Shown piece by piece: positions 11,833-20,278 of a stretch of DNA of 64,000 nt. Origin of the DNA: Stramonita haemastoma (lineage: Eukaryota; Mollusca; Gastropoda; Neogastropoda; Muricidae); NCBI GenBank assembly GCA_030674155.1, contig CM060334.1:44338872-44402871 (forward strand). The letters run 5' to 3'. The notes beneath the pieces were generated by a model that was given only the letters and a program-made list of their open reading frames with translations, was not told the DNA's origin and did no database searches. Position 1 is the stretch's first letter; the number at the start of each line of letters is the position of its first letter. The translations under genes were made by a program, and so were the position numbers.

Positions 11833-12895
11833 AATTGGCTGCAAGGCTGTGTGGGGAGGGTGGGATGGGGAGGGGGTTGTGTGTGTTAGCAGTCGTTACT
11901 GTTTAGCTGCAGAAAACAATGGTTATCACAAACAGTGTGCTGTGTTAGAACTGATTAGAGAACAATGATTATCACAAACAGTGTGCTGTGCTAGAACTGA
12001 TTTAGATTATTCATGAAAGGAAAGCTTGAAACTGTACACATTCTGAATTGTGGAGATGGCATTTGTGACATCGGAATACCGTTGTGGTATGTGGATTTCA
12101 CTGTTGGAATAACTCTTATCTTGGATGGCTATATCTCAACAAAATATTCTTCGTCAGTGGCGAAAAGAACAGAGAAGAACAGTTGGTATGTACAGTTTTT
12201 ATGTTCTTTTTAGTATTTGTACATAGTTTTATTTGCAATGTTTGATTGATCAATGTTTCTCCTCATGGGAAAGGCACACTTACTTTGTTTTCTATGTCTT
12301 CCTGTCTATTAAGTTGAAGGAATCCTTTCAACTAAAAACACTTAAGTGCAAATACATAGTTTTATCACTAGAAACATACTCCATTTATCTCAGAAGGAAG
12401 CTTAATAAAACTTCTTAATTCAAGATCAGGAGTTTCGGCAGTATGTTGAAAGTGACCCATGCCATTAGAGAACCTGCTAGAGGTAATTATTTTGAGATAA
12501 AGACTGATAGCTCCCAGGATTGGACAGCAATAGGGGGGAATAGTGCGTGCTAGAATTCAGCAATCCAAGTTGAGTACTTATAGCAGCCACAGTGCAACCA
12601 CCCTGTACACTTACGGGGTGGGCTAGATCCCAGTAACAGTTGTTACTAACTTCTAGCAGTACAAACATGGACAGAATAGTGGGTCAAAATGCAGCTAAAA
12701 TCCCTTATTTCAGTTGGTACTAAACATTAAATAAAAAATGAATGTAGTCATTGTTGTATCCTTTACATATTTACATCACCTTCACACCATATGTTTACAA
12801 TGAACATAGTGAATTTTCAAAGCATTCCGCTCATAAGAAACATAAATATAGCTGCTTGAACTTTCTCTTTGCGTTTTCTCCGAAAGTGCAAAATT
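11833..12895. other. Right arm of the OTU-DDE transposon
   Basis: 3' untranslated and subterminal sequence. A tandem doublet of about 45 bp (GAACAATG.TTATCACAAACAGTGTGCTGTG) lies at 11,917-12,002. Subterminal TIR-like motifs occur at 12,549-12,590 (TGCTAGAATTCAG, then ACTTATAGCAG) and 12,640-12,664 (GTTACTAACTTCTAGCAG). Short ORFs at 12,013-12,418 show no similarity. Confidence 0.6.
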
Positions 12896-12926
12896 CAAGT
12901 TACGAAGTTCTAGCAGTCAGCCCTCG
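12896..12926 (-). repeat. Right terminal inverted repeat of the OTU-DDE transposon
   Basis: Ends TTCTAGCAGTCAGCCCTCG, the complement of the left end. AAAT at 12,927-12,930 is the right target duplication. Confidence 0.85.
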
Positions 12927-14315
12927 AAATAGGGACACGGCCAGGCCACAGTACTTTGTAGTCAGTCCCTGTATTAACATCTTGAATTGGAACAAGTCCT
13001 CATGTACATAATGTAAATATGCAATGTGTTAAATTTCTGATTTATAATGTTAATGGACTTTTACAAAAGTTAGAAAACACTGAATTTATTAATTTTCTAG
13101 TGTCTTATGACTTCCTATGTCTAACAGAACCTTACATAGCGTTTGATTTTGAGTCAGCTTTATTGATGACTATGTAATATTCACTTCCAAAGCGAAGAAG
13201 CTATCCTATCAAGGAAGATACTCAGGTGGAGTAATTGTAATGATAAGAAAATCTTTTGCTGATTTTATTACACGTATCCAGGTAGAACAAGAAAATACAG
13301 TATTTTTACAAATAGACAGACACCTCTTTTCCACAGATAAGAACATAATGATGATTTGTTCCTATATTCCACTTTGTGACTCTTTGTTCTGGGAGTCACA
13401 ATATGGCATATATGGAGTTGAATTATTAGATTAATGCCTCCTAGCAGATAATGAACAGCATGGTGATTATTTTCATTCTGCAAAGTAGAGATTTTAATGC
13501 AAGAACAGCAATGAAAAACTACAGCTTTAACGGGGATAGCAGTGATTTTGAACAAATGTTGATTTCTGACTACAATCATTATCCAAGGAAATCTCAAGAT
13601 GATACCATTAACAACTTTGGGGAACAACTAATTGAACTGTGTAACATGCATCACTGTGTAATATTAAATGGCCTTAGTAAGCCAGGCTTTGATGATAATT
13701 GTACATTTATTGGATATTCTGGTGAAAGTATGGTAGATTATATTATTGTACCTGTAGAACTTTATTCATCTGTTCATATTTCAGCTTTAGAGGTAGAGAG
13801 CATTGTAGAGTTAGACCATTTGCCTGTAAGTATGAAAGTAGAACCAAGGGACAATCAGGAAGGGGGTTATATAAAAGAGAAACAAAATAAAAATAAAAGT
13901 ATATGAAAAGTGCATTTGGAATGAAGCATACAAAGATGAGTTTGTTAAATCATGGGAGAGCAAAGATATTCAAAATAAAATGTTGATAGCTGTAAAGGAT
14001 TTAGAAAGAGATGTGGACAGTGCCCTTGAAAAATTTGTACATCGTCTGAAAGATGCTAGCAGGTGTATGGTTAAGAAAACTGGTTTCAACAAAAAGACAA
14101 GGTCAGCATGGTTTGGTGATAAGTGTAAAAACGTGAAAAAAGAAACTAGAAGAAAACTTAATCATTTTTTATTTACCAGGAAGGAAGAAGATAGAGCTAT
14201 ATATGTAGAAGCTAGAAAGAGATATAAACAGTTGCTAAAAGCTAAGAAACTCACTTATAACAGACAACAAACTGAAAGGCTAGTAAATGAGGTTAACAGT
14301 CCTACTTTTTGGATG

Positions 14316-14329
14316 GAACTAAGAAGATT
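14316..14329. repeat. 14-bp target-site duplication, left copy
   Basis: GAACTAAGAAGATT at 14,316-14,329 is repeated exactly at 15,214-15,227. One copy restores the LINE codons for ELRRLGLGNKK, which proves the insertion limits. Confidence 0.9.
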
Positions 14330-14330
14330 T

Positions 14331-14554
14331 ATTGAGGAAAAAGTAGTGAGGAAAGACAAGTGCAGGTACCAACTTCTCAATCATTTTGAAAATGACTTAT
14401 CAAAGATTCAAATTAAAAAATAAATAAAATAAAATAAATTCTAGGAAATAATGTCTTTCAGTGGCAGCATTTTAGGCATTTCTGAGTAAGAACCATGCCT
14501 TTGGCCTGACCTGACTCGAGTTTCGGCTCCTGGATGAGCCCTCATCAGAGGTCC
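14331..14554 (-). repeat. Left pseudo-LTR-like direct repeat
   Basis: Near-identical to 14,981-15,207. Differences include a few substitutions and a short indel in an A-rich stretch at about 14,414-14,440. It contains the intact ribozyme. Confidence 0.9.
14508..14553 (-). ncRNA. Type-I hammerhead ribozyme, intact core
   Basis: Minus-strand reading: stem I GACCU / AGGUC (5 bp, perfect), CUGAUGA, stem II GGCUC / GAGCC with loop AUCCAG (one extra G after CUGAUGA, which may be a bulge), GAAA, a minimal stem III (AC / GU) closed by loop UCGA, then the GUC cleavage triplet. Predicted cleavage falls between + positions 14,513 and 14,512. The very short stem III is typical of hammerheads in Penelope-like elements and retrozymes, which often work as dimers or with tertiary contacts. 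All invariant core bases are present. Activity is predicted, not shown. Confidence 0.85.
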
Positions 14555-14980
14555 CGGGCGGTGATTGAAACTCCACCTGCTGTGGTACCTTACAGCAAGA
14601 CACTTTTCAGAATTTAAAAGTGTCAATTGCATTCAAAGGAATATTTGATATTCCTGTGGCCTTTTGAAGCTGCCCTCAAAAGACAATGATAAAAAGAGAA
14701 AGAAAATATGCTTAGAATATATGTTGGTAAAAAAAATGAATAAGACAAACTAAGCACCTAGTGAATCTTTGTGCCTTACGTTTGGGGATCCTATTAAAGG
14801 ATGCAAGGGAGGTCATAAAGTTTGTATCCAGCCAAGTGGTCAGTCTTTGCTGGATAATAACCCAAACATTGCAATACACTTTAAGTGCATGCACAGGCAA
14901 GAGAAGTTGGGAAAAAAATATAAATGGCCTACACTTGGATCTACTAGAGATGCAATTCCAACTTGACCACACAAAGTATT
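14555..14980. other. Internal core of the hammerhead element
   Basis: About 426 bp without a recognisable protein. Short ORFs on both strands (up to 86 codons) overlap each other and show no similarity. It would form most of the 653-nt ribozyme-delimited RNA. Confidence 0.6.
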
Positions 14981-15207
14981 ATTGAGGAAAAAGTAGTGAG
15001 GAAAGACAAGTGCAGGTACCAACTTCTCAATCATTTTGAAAATGACTTATCAAAGATTCAAATTTAAAAAAAAAGTTAAAATTAAAATAAATTCTAGGAA
15101 GTAATGTCTTTCAGTGGCAGCATTGTAGGCATTTCTGAGTAAGAACCTTGCCTTTGGCCTGACTTGACTCGAGTTTTGGCTCCTGGATGAGCCCTCATCA
15201 GAGGTCC
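14981..15207 (-). repeat. Right pseudo-LTR-like direct repeat
   Basis: Second copy of 14,331-14,554. Its end lies a few bases from the right target duplication. Confidence 0.9.
15161..15206 (-). ncRNA. Hammerhead ribozyme, decayed second copy
   Basis: Same 46-nt layout as 14,508-14,553, but the GAAA core reads AAAA (catalytic G12 changed to A) and stem I has one mismatch (AAGUC against GACCU). Cleavage activity is probably lost. The predicted cleavage position would be after the C at + 15,166. Confidence 0.8.
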
Positions 15208-17328
15208 TAAGAAGAACTAAGAAGATTGGGTCTTGGAAATAAGAAAAGAGTTACCAACAACATTACCACAGATGACTGGTTTAACCACTTTAGAAAAGTC
15301 TTCAAGGATAATAATGATGAGTGTACTGAGGAATTTGATAATGTAAGCAATTTATCTGAGGAAATAGACCATGTGTTAAATAAAAAGGTAACTGAAGTAG
15401 AAGTGACCAATGCTATTGGAAAACTAAAAAAACAATAAAGCAAGTGGCATTGATGAAATTTCTGCAGAAATGGTAAAAATGGCAGTGCGAAAGTCAATCT
15501 ATTTCTAGTAAAGCTATTTAATGTAATTTTTTACCAAGGCATATACCCACAGGAATGGCCCAAAGCCATAATCATTCCTTTGTATAAGAAAGGAGATCCT
15601 GAAGATGTTGACAACTATAGAGGTGTGTCTCTTTTAAGTATAGTATCTAAATGTTACACTACAATTTTGAATGCTCAGTTGTATGAATGGTTAGAAAGCA
15701 ACAATTTCATTTCAGAATGTCAGGCAGGTTTTTGGCAAATGTATTCCACAACTGATCATATATTTACATTGTATGCTACGTTTAAGAACTATATGGCAAA
15801 AAAGGAAGAAAATCATATGTTGCCTTTGTAGATTTGAAAAGGGCCTTTGACTCAGTGGAACACGACAGGTTGTTACATTATATCGAGGACCAAGGTGTAA
15901 AGGGTAAGTTTTCTGCATCACTTAGAGCCATGTATAAATCATTATCAGCATGTATAGGAGCAAATTTTGAATTAACTGATATGTGCCAAACACATATGGG
16001 AGTAAGACAAGGTTGTGTTCTAAGCCCCACATTGTTTTGTATCTTTATTAATCAGTTAGCAAACATTATGACTGAAAAAGGTACGCATGGGGCTCAAATG
16101 TCTCCAGATACTTTTGAGTTGTTTGTCTTGTTATTTTTGCTGATGATGTGGCATTGATGTCAACTACACCCACTGGCTTACAACATCAATTAAGAGTCTT
16201 AGAAACTTGTTGTGGAAATATGAAATTAAATGTAAACATAGAAAAAAACTAAGATTATGGTTTTCAGGAAAGGGGGACACTTAGGAAAACATGAAAAATA
16301 GTTTTTTTTTATAATAAAAGATTAGATGTAGTTAACAATTATTGTTATTTGGGATTTAATTTTACATCTATGATTAGTGCAAAGAGAGATACATTGCATT
16401 TAGTTACCAAAGGCAAAAAAGCAGTTATACAGCTTAACAAAGTTTTCCAGAAGTGCAAGGAAATGACTGTAAACACATTCTTTAAAAAAAAAACAACCAA
16501 AATCCAACCAATATTGTTATATTCAGCTGAAATTTGGGGATTGCACAGACTATAACATCTAGAAAAAGTTTATTTGATTGCTTGTAAAAGGCTCTTAGGT
16601 GTGCCTGCCAGGACACCAAATAAAATGGTATATGGAGATCTTGGCAGGTACCCACTGTACATAAATACATACGTACCATGCATAATATTCTTGTTTAAAT
16701 TTTTACACATGGATTCTGAAAGATTGCCACATAAAGCTTATCATATGTTGTTAGAATTAGATTTTTTTTTAAAAAGGCAAACAATGTTGGGTCTCTAAAA
16801 TCAGGGAAATACAATGTTTTACTGGATATAATATTGTTTGGTTAAACCAAGGAGTAGGAGACATAAAAATGTTCTTGCATGTCTTTAAACAGAGAATTGT
16901 AGGTTGGTTTGCCCAGGAATGGACTGGCACCATTAGAGATCATATGGGATATGATGGTTATAGAAACTTTAAGACTATTTTTGACTAAAGAGAAGTATAT
17001 TACTTTATTAAGTGAAATGGATACATATTGTTTCCGCATTGAAGTTACACAAGTGCGTTTCAATGTTTTACCATTGAACAATAATACACAGAGGTATAAT
17101 AGTTTAAACGAAGTTAAGCAATGTCCTGTATGTAAAGACCAAATAGAGAATGAAGAACATTTTTCGTTGCAGTGTCCTGCCTATGAAGATTTCAGAGGAA
17201 GGTTTCTTAAAGATTCCAAAAGACTTCCTTTACATGTGCTACTCAAAACTACAGTACCTGCTGATAGAGACAATTTATCGCAATTTATTTTTCATGCAAC
17301 CAACAAAAGAAATAAGACAACTTTCTAG

Positions 17329-17562
17329 AAATTGATTTACATTTAAATCATGATTGATTGTGACGTACATGAATTGCTTTGTGATGAACATTTAAGATAT
17401 GGTTTATATAACTTTCCTGTTTAATTATTGCTGACATATTATTTCATATACATATATGCTGATGGTAATATGTTATAACACCTATGTCACATTCCCATGC
17501 TCTATACCCACCATTCCTTTGTATTTGGCCTAAGGCCAATGTACAGTAAAAGTCTGAAGTCT
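17329..17562 (+). other. 3' UTR and tail of the host LINE
   Basis: AT-rich 3' UTR. A palindrome (TTGGCCTAAGGCCAA, about 17,525-17,539) and AAAGTCTGAAGTCTG tail repeats precede the SINE continuation. A 3' hairpin plus short tail repeat is a known recognition feature of L2/CR1-type LINEs. Confidence 0.6.
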
Positions 17563-17757
17563 GTAAACAGAGGCCCTGTGTGCGAACGCACGCAGAACAT
17601 CTTGCGCACATGTTAAATCCTGTTTCGCTTTTCATAAGAGTAGGCCACTGTGTGCCGGTGGGAACAGATGACAATATTTACACAACTGCATACACACGGG
17701 GACTGGATGAAAAAAAGCACATGATTGCTTATCCCATTATCCTCAATATAAAAGAAT
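17563..17757 (+). repeat. SINE continuation at the right edge of the nested insertion
   Basis: GTAAAC.GAGGCCC, then GCGCACATGTTAAATCCTG, GGGAACAGATGAC and ATATAAAAGAATA, the downstream part of the SINE whose core is at 6,325-6,385. Confidence 0.7.
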
Positions 17758-17833
17758 AAAAAAAAAACATACACACAAACACACATGCGCGCACACGCAC
17801 ATACGCGTGTGCACGCACGCACGCGCGCGCGCG

Positions 17834-17912
<79 letters not shown>
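17758..17912. repeat. Alternating CA / CGCG microsatellite before receptor copy A
   Basis: Mixed CA and CG alternation (ACGCGTGTGC, GCGCGCGCGC), then a pure CA run ending about 110 bp before the receptor ATG. Alternating purine-pyrimidine DNA of this kind can adopt Z-form. B (37,200-37,300) and C (59,310-59,392) have CA runs at the same place. Confidence 0.9.
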
Positions 17913-17999
17913 ACACACACTTTTCCCTTGTTTGAGTTGAAAGTGTCAACCGTAGGTCAATGCTAGTTTCTACAACTGCTCAGATGGGCTTTTGCTTAC

Positions 18000-18001
18000 A
18001 G
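18000..18001 (+). other. Predicted 3' splice acceptor of receptor copy A
   Basis: A pyrimidine-rich GGGCTTTTGCTTACAG ends at 18,001, 20 bp before the ATG. The same acceptor stands at 37,351-37,352 in B and 59,441-59,442 in C. The receptor ORF may therefore be a terminal coding exon with an upstream non-coding exon not seen here. Confidence 0.5.
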
Positions 18002-18020
18002 ACATCAGCATTGTTACACA

Positions 18021-20063
18021 ATGGCCACGTCATGCTGCAGCCCCCTACCCATCCCATGCTCCCAGTGCAATGACATCTTCCAAACCAACATGACGTCATG
18101 CTGCCCAGAGGACAACATCATGGACATAGACCAAGGACTGACAATGGCCGCCAGTAAGAGGAACACGTCTGAGGACCTCATCAGCTTCAAAACGTTCAGG
18201 AGGATTGACAATTTCATCTCTTGCGTGACGACCCCCTTGACTTTCATTGTGGGGGCACCTTCCAACATGTTGTGCTGCCTGGTCTTCTGCAGACAGGGGC
18301 TGAAGGAAAGGGTCATCGTCTGCCTCTTCAGCCTGGCGCTGGTGGAACTGTGGTGCAACATCATCTGGTTCATCATCGGCTCCAGCTGCCTGCTTTCCTG
18401 GCTGCCATTTATTCCGCCCTTCTATATCGACTGGTGGAAGTGGCACGTGCTCAAGTACATTCGAGGAGCTCACCGCGGCTTGCTGAGTACCTCTGGAGTG
18501 CTCACGATGGTGATCACAGTTGAGCGCTGTATCTGCGTGATTTTTCCCCTCAAAGCCACCAAACTCATCTCCACGCGGACCATGACCATCGTCATTGTCC
18601 TCATCGTGGTCGCACTGCAAATCCTGTGTCTCGTCTATCCTTTCAAATTTGACCTGAGGGTTGTTTATAACAACGTCACAGGAAAAAGAACAATCAAAAG
18701 ATATATAACGCCATTCTATTATCAAAACAAGAAGGTAATAATCTTTTTGCAGAACTACATCATTAAGGGCTTCATCACCGTTATGACATTTGTTACCATT
18801 ATCATCGCCACCATTATCACTTGCATCAAACTGCGAAAACTCATGCCAGGAAAACATAAGAAACGGATTGGTATTTCCTCCAGCAGATCTCAGATACGGC
18901 TGATAAAGATGCTGGTGGTGTTGGCAATTTTCTACAGCGTTACTGCTTTCCCTGCTGTCCTTGTGGCGATCCTCCGGACCACCATTTCCGGATTCTCGTT
19001 CATTGGAAAGTACAGGTACACTTTCCTAGCGAGTTACCTGACCTACCTGCAGATAGGCATGCTATACACCATAGTCAGTTTCTTTATCTACCTGAAAAGG
19101 TCTTCACAGTTCCGTTCCCATCTTCTCCACTTTATGCCATCCTGTTGCTCCAAAATTATGCACATTAATAACACCACTAGCAACACTTCTGCATATGAAA
19201 ATACTCAAATGTGTTCGATCCAGCCTAATGACATGAGCATAGCAAGCAAATGTAGCAACACTCTTGAGGCACGACTAAGTTTTTACTCTGGCCAGGCTTC
19301 CAGCCCGTCCTTTGCCAGCTCTCTTTCCAAAGGAAACCCCCCCTTGCAAGTAGGAAGGGACAACACGAAAGAAGAACAGAGCAGACAGAACTACCAAAAA
19401 AATGAACTTCAAGCATTGTCTCCATCTGTGACCATTTCACTCACACTGCCTAGGTCTTTCCATGCTGCCAGTACCAGTGAGAAAGAGGGGAGTAAAAGTG
19501 TGAGTGGTGACTATCCCTTTCCTCCAATATCCAAGCTGTTAGACACCCACACAGATGTGGACAATCTTTCTTCAAGTACTGACAGGGTAAGTCCAAAGAC
19601 AGAGAAAGGTCTTAAAAATGATGACAAACCCAGTGGTGTTAAAAGTGAAAGTTCAAAGAAAAGGGAGCCTCTTAAAAAGGAGGACATAGTGATTGACACC
19701 AAAAGTGCTGCACTTCTAAGTAAAGAGGTCACAGTTACGGCTGATGTTAAAGTGGCCCATGCACAAGAGCCGGCCAAAAGTAATGCACTTCCAAGTAAAG
19801 CAGTTGCCAGTGATGTTAAAGTGGCCCATGCAGAAGAGCAGGCTAAAAGTGATGCACTTCCAAGTAAAGCAGTTGCCAGTGATGTTAAAGTGGCCCATGC
19901 AGAAGAGCAGGCCAAAAGTGATGCACTTCCAAGTAAAGCAGTCGCCAGTGATGTTAACGTGGCCCGTGCAGAATGGGAGATGAGCAGCTACAGCTACTCA
20001 GATTCACATCACTATCAAGAACTTTTAACAGGAGATAGAGGGTGGAAATGTACCATTCATTAA
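18021..20063 (+). CDS. Seven-transmembrane rhodopsin-class receptor, copy A (intact)
   Basis: 680-residue open frame, no introns inside. The N-terminus is outside, with two N-glycosylation sequons (NMT at 23, NTS at 48) and several cysteines. Likely membrane segments: about 66-90 (GAPSN), 97-125, 150-175, 187-207, 240-268, 293-320 and 334-358. The DRY motif at the end of segment 3 is ERC (168-170). The segment-7 NPxxY is replaced by VSFFIY. Basic intracellular loop 3 (KLRKLMPGKHKKR) suggests G-protein contact. A Cys-rich HFMPSCCSK follows segment 7 and may be palmitoylated. The unusually long C-tail (about 320 residues) is Ser/Lys/Glu-rich and carries three 23-residue repeats, then a conserved end (ELLTGDRGWKCTIH). 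The ATG is conserved in all three copies. Lineage-expanded chemosensory receptors are common in gastropods, so such a role is plausible; ligand unknown. Confidence 0.85.
   Translation: MATSCCSPLPIPCSQCNDIFQTNMTSCCPEDNIMDIDQGLTMAASKRNTSEDLISFKTFRRIDNFISCVTTPLTFIVGAPSNMLCCLVFCRQGLKERVIVCLFSLALVELWCNIIWFIIGSSCLLSWLPFIPPFYIDWWKWHVLKYIRGAHRGLLSTSGVLTMVITVERCICVIFPLKATKLISTRTMTIVIVLIVVALQILCLVYPFKFDLRVVYNNVTGKRTIKRYITPFYYQNKKVIIFLQNYIIKGFITVMTFVTIIIATIITCIKLRKLMPGKHKKRIGISSSRSQIRLIKMLVVLAIFYSVTAFPAVLVAILRTTISGFSFIGKYRYTFLASYLTYLQIGMLYTIVSFFIYLKRSSQFRSHLLHFMPSCCSKIMHINNTTSNTSAYENTQMCSIQPNDMSIASKCSNTLEARLSFYSGQASSPSFASSLSKGNPPLQVGRDNTKEEQSRQNYQKNELQALSPSVTISLTLPRSFHAASTSEKEGSKSVSGDYPFPPISKLLDTHTDVDNLSSSTDRVSPKTEKGLKNDDKPSGVKSESSKKREPLKKEDIVIDTKSAALLSKEVTVTADVKVAHAQEPAKSNALPSKAVASDVKVAHAEEQAKSDALPSKAVASDVKVAHAEEQAKSDALPSKAVASDVNVARAEWEMSSYSYSDSHHYQELLTGDRGWKCTIH
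19749..19955 (+). repeat. 69-bp coding minisatellite in receptor tail, 3 copies
   Basis: In-frame repeat encoding KVAHAEEQAKSDALPSKAV plus ASDV, three copies, with a partial fourth start (NVARAE). B has four copies and C three, with different variant sites (HAQEP, RAEEQ, TSDV), so copies expand and convert within each gene. Confidence 0.9.
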
Positions 20064-20205
20064 CTGAGCTAAGAGATATTACTGTAGGGTTCTGCCACTC
20101 TAAGTAAAACAGGAGATCTGACTCTCAGTGTTTGCATATCTGTCACAGAAGGATTAGGTTCTATTGAATGATTGTTGTTGAGTGACAAACTTTGGATTAA
20201 TTATA

Positions 20206-20277
<72 letters not shown>

Positions 20278-20278
20278 C
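20064..20278. repeat. Receptor 3' flank and (TA)n run
   Basis: About 140 bp of flank shared with B and C, without a clear AATAAA, then a TA microsatellite (20,205-20,276). The TA run directly abuts the 3' end of the RTE-like LINE, as expected of a LINE with a microsatellite tail. Confidence 0.8.

Larger units (their letters stand above)
14330..15213 (-). mobile_element. 884-bp hammerhead-ribozyme element, Penelope/retrozyme-like
   Basis: Inserted with a 14-bp target duplication into LINE ORF2. It has 224-227-bp direct repeats at both ends (14,331-14,554 and 14,981-15,207) around an about 426-bp unique core. Each repeat ends with a hammerhead ribozyme on the minus strand. Read on the minus strand, the element opens with a ribozyme about 7 nt from its border. 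The cleavage sites are 653 nt apart, so a 653-nt RNA monomer is implied. Penelope-like elements and metazoan retrozymes are known for hammerhead-bearing pseudo-LTRs and tandem or partial tandem copies. No reverse transcriptase is encoded (longest ORF about 86 codons), so it would need help in trans. Confidence 0.8.
13030..17328 (+). pseudogene. LINE ORF2 remnant: AP endonuclease - reverse transcriptase
   Basis: Fragmented over at least eight frame breaks. Endonuclease motifs in order: YNVNGL (about 13,043), TEPY (about 13,127), a mutated RDFNA (expected GDFNA, about 13,489) and LDHLPV (expected SDHLPV, about 13,812). Reverse transcriptase motifs: NYRGVSLLSIVSK (about 15,610), QAGF (15,721), FVDLKRAFDSVEHD (about 15,824), MGVRQGCVLSPTLF (about 15,996) and FADD (16,136-16,147). 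A C-terminal CPVCKDQ...HFSLQCPAY motif at about 17,124-17,184 is a CCHC-like knuckle common in several LINE clades. An 884-bp insertion interrupts it after ELRR at 14,316-14,329. Changes at the endonuclease catalytic positions and the many stops show it is dead. Confidence 0.85.

Noticed and set aside
14441..14632. Small ORFs in the hammerhead element as genes
   Set aside because: They overlap ribozyme structure, differ between the two direct repeats and show no similarity.
18096..18857. 253-codon open frame antisense to receptor A, also about 200 codons antisense to B and C
   Set aside because: It mirrors the receptor codons (His/Asp-rich from antisense of hydrophobic codons), has no own start context or similarity, and is explained by the sense gene.
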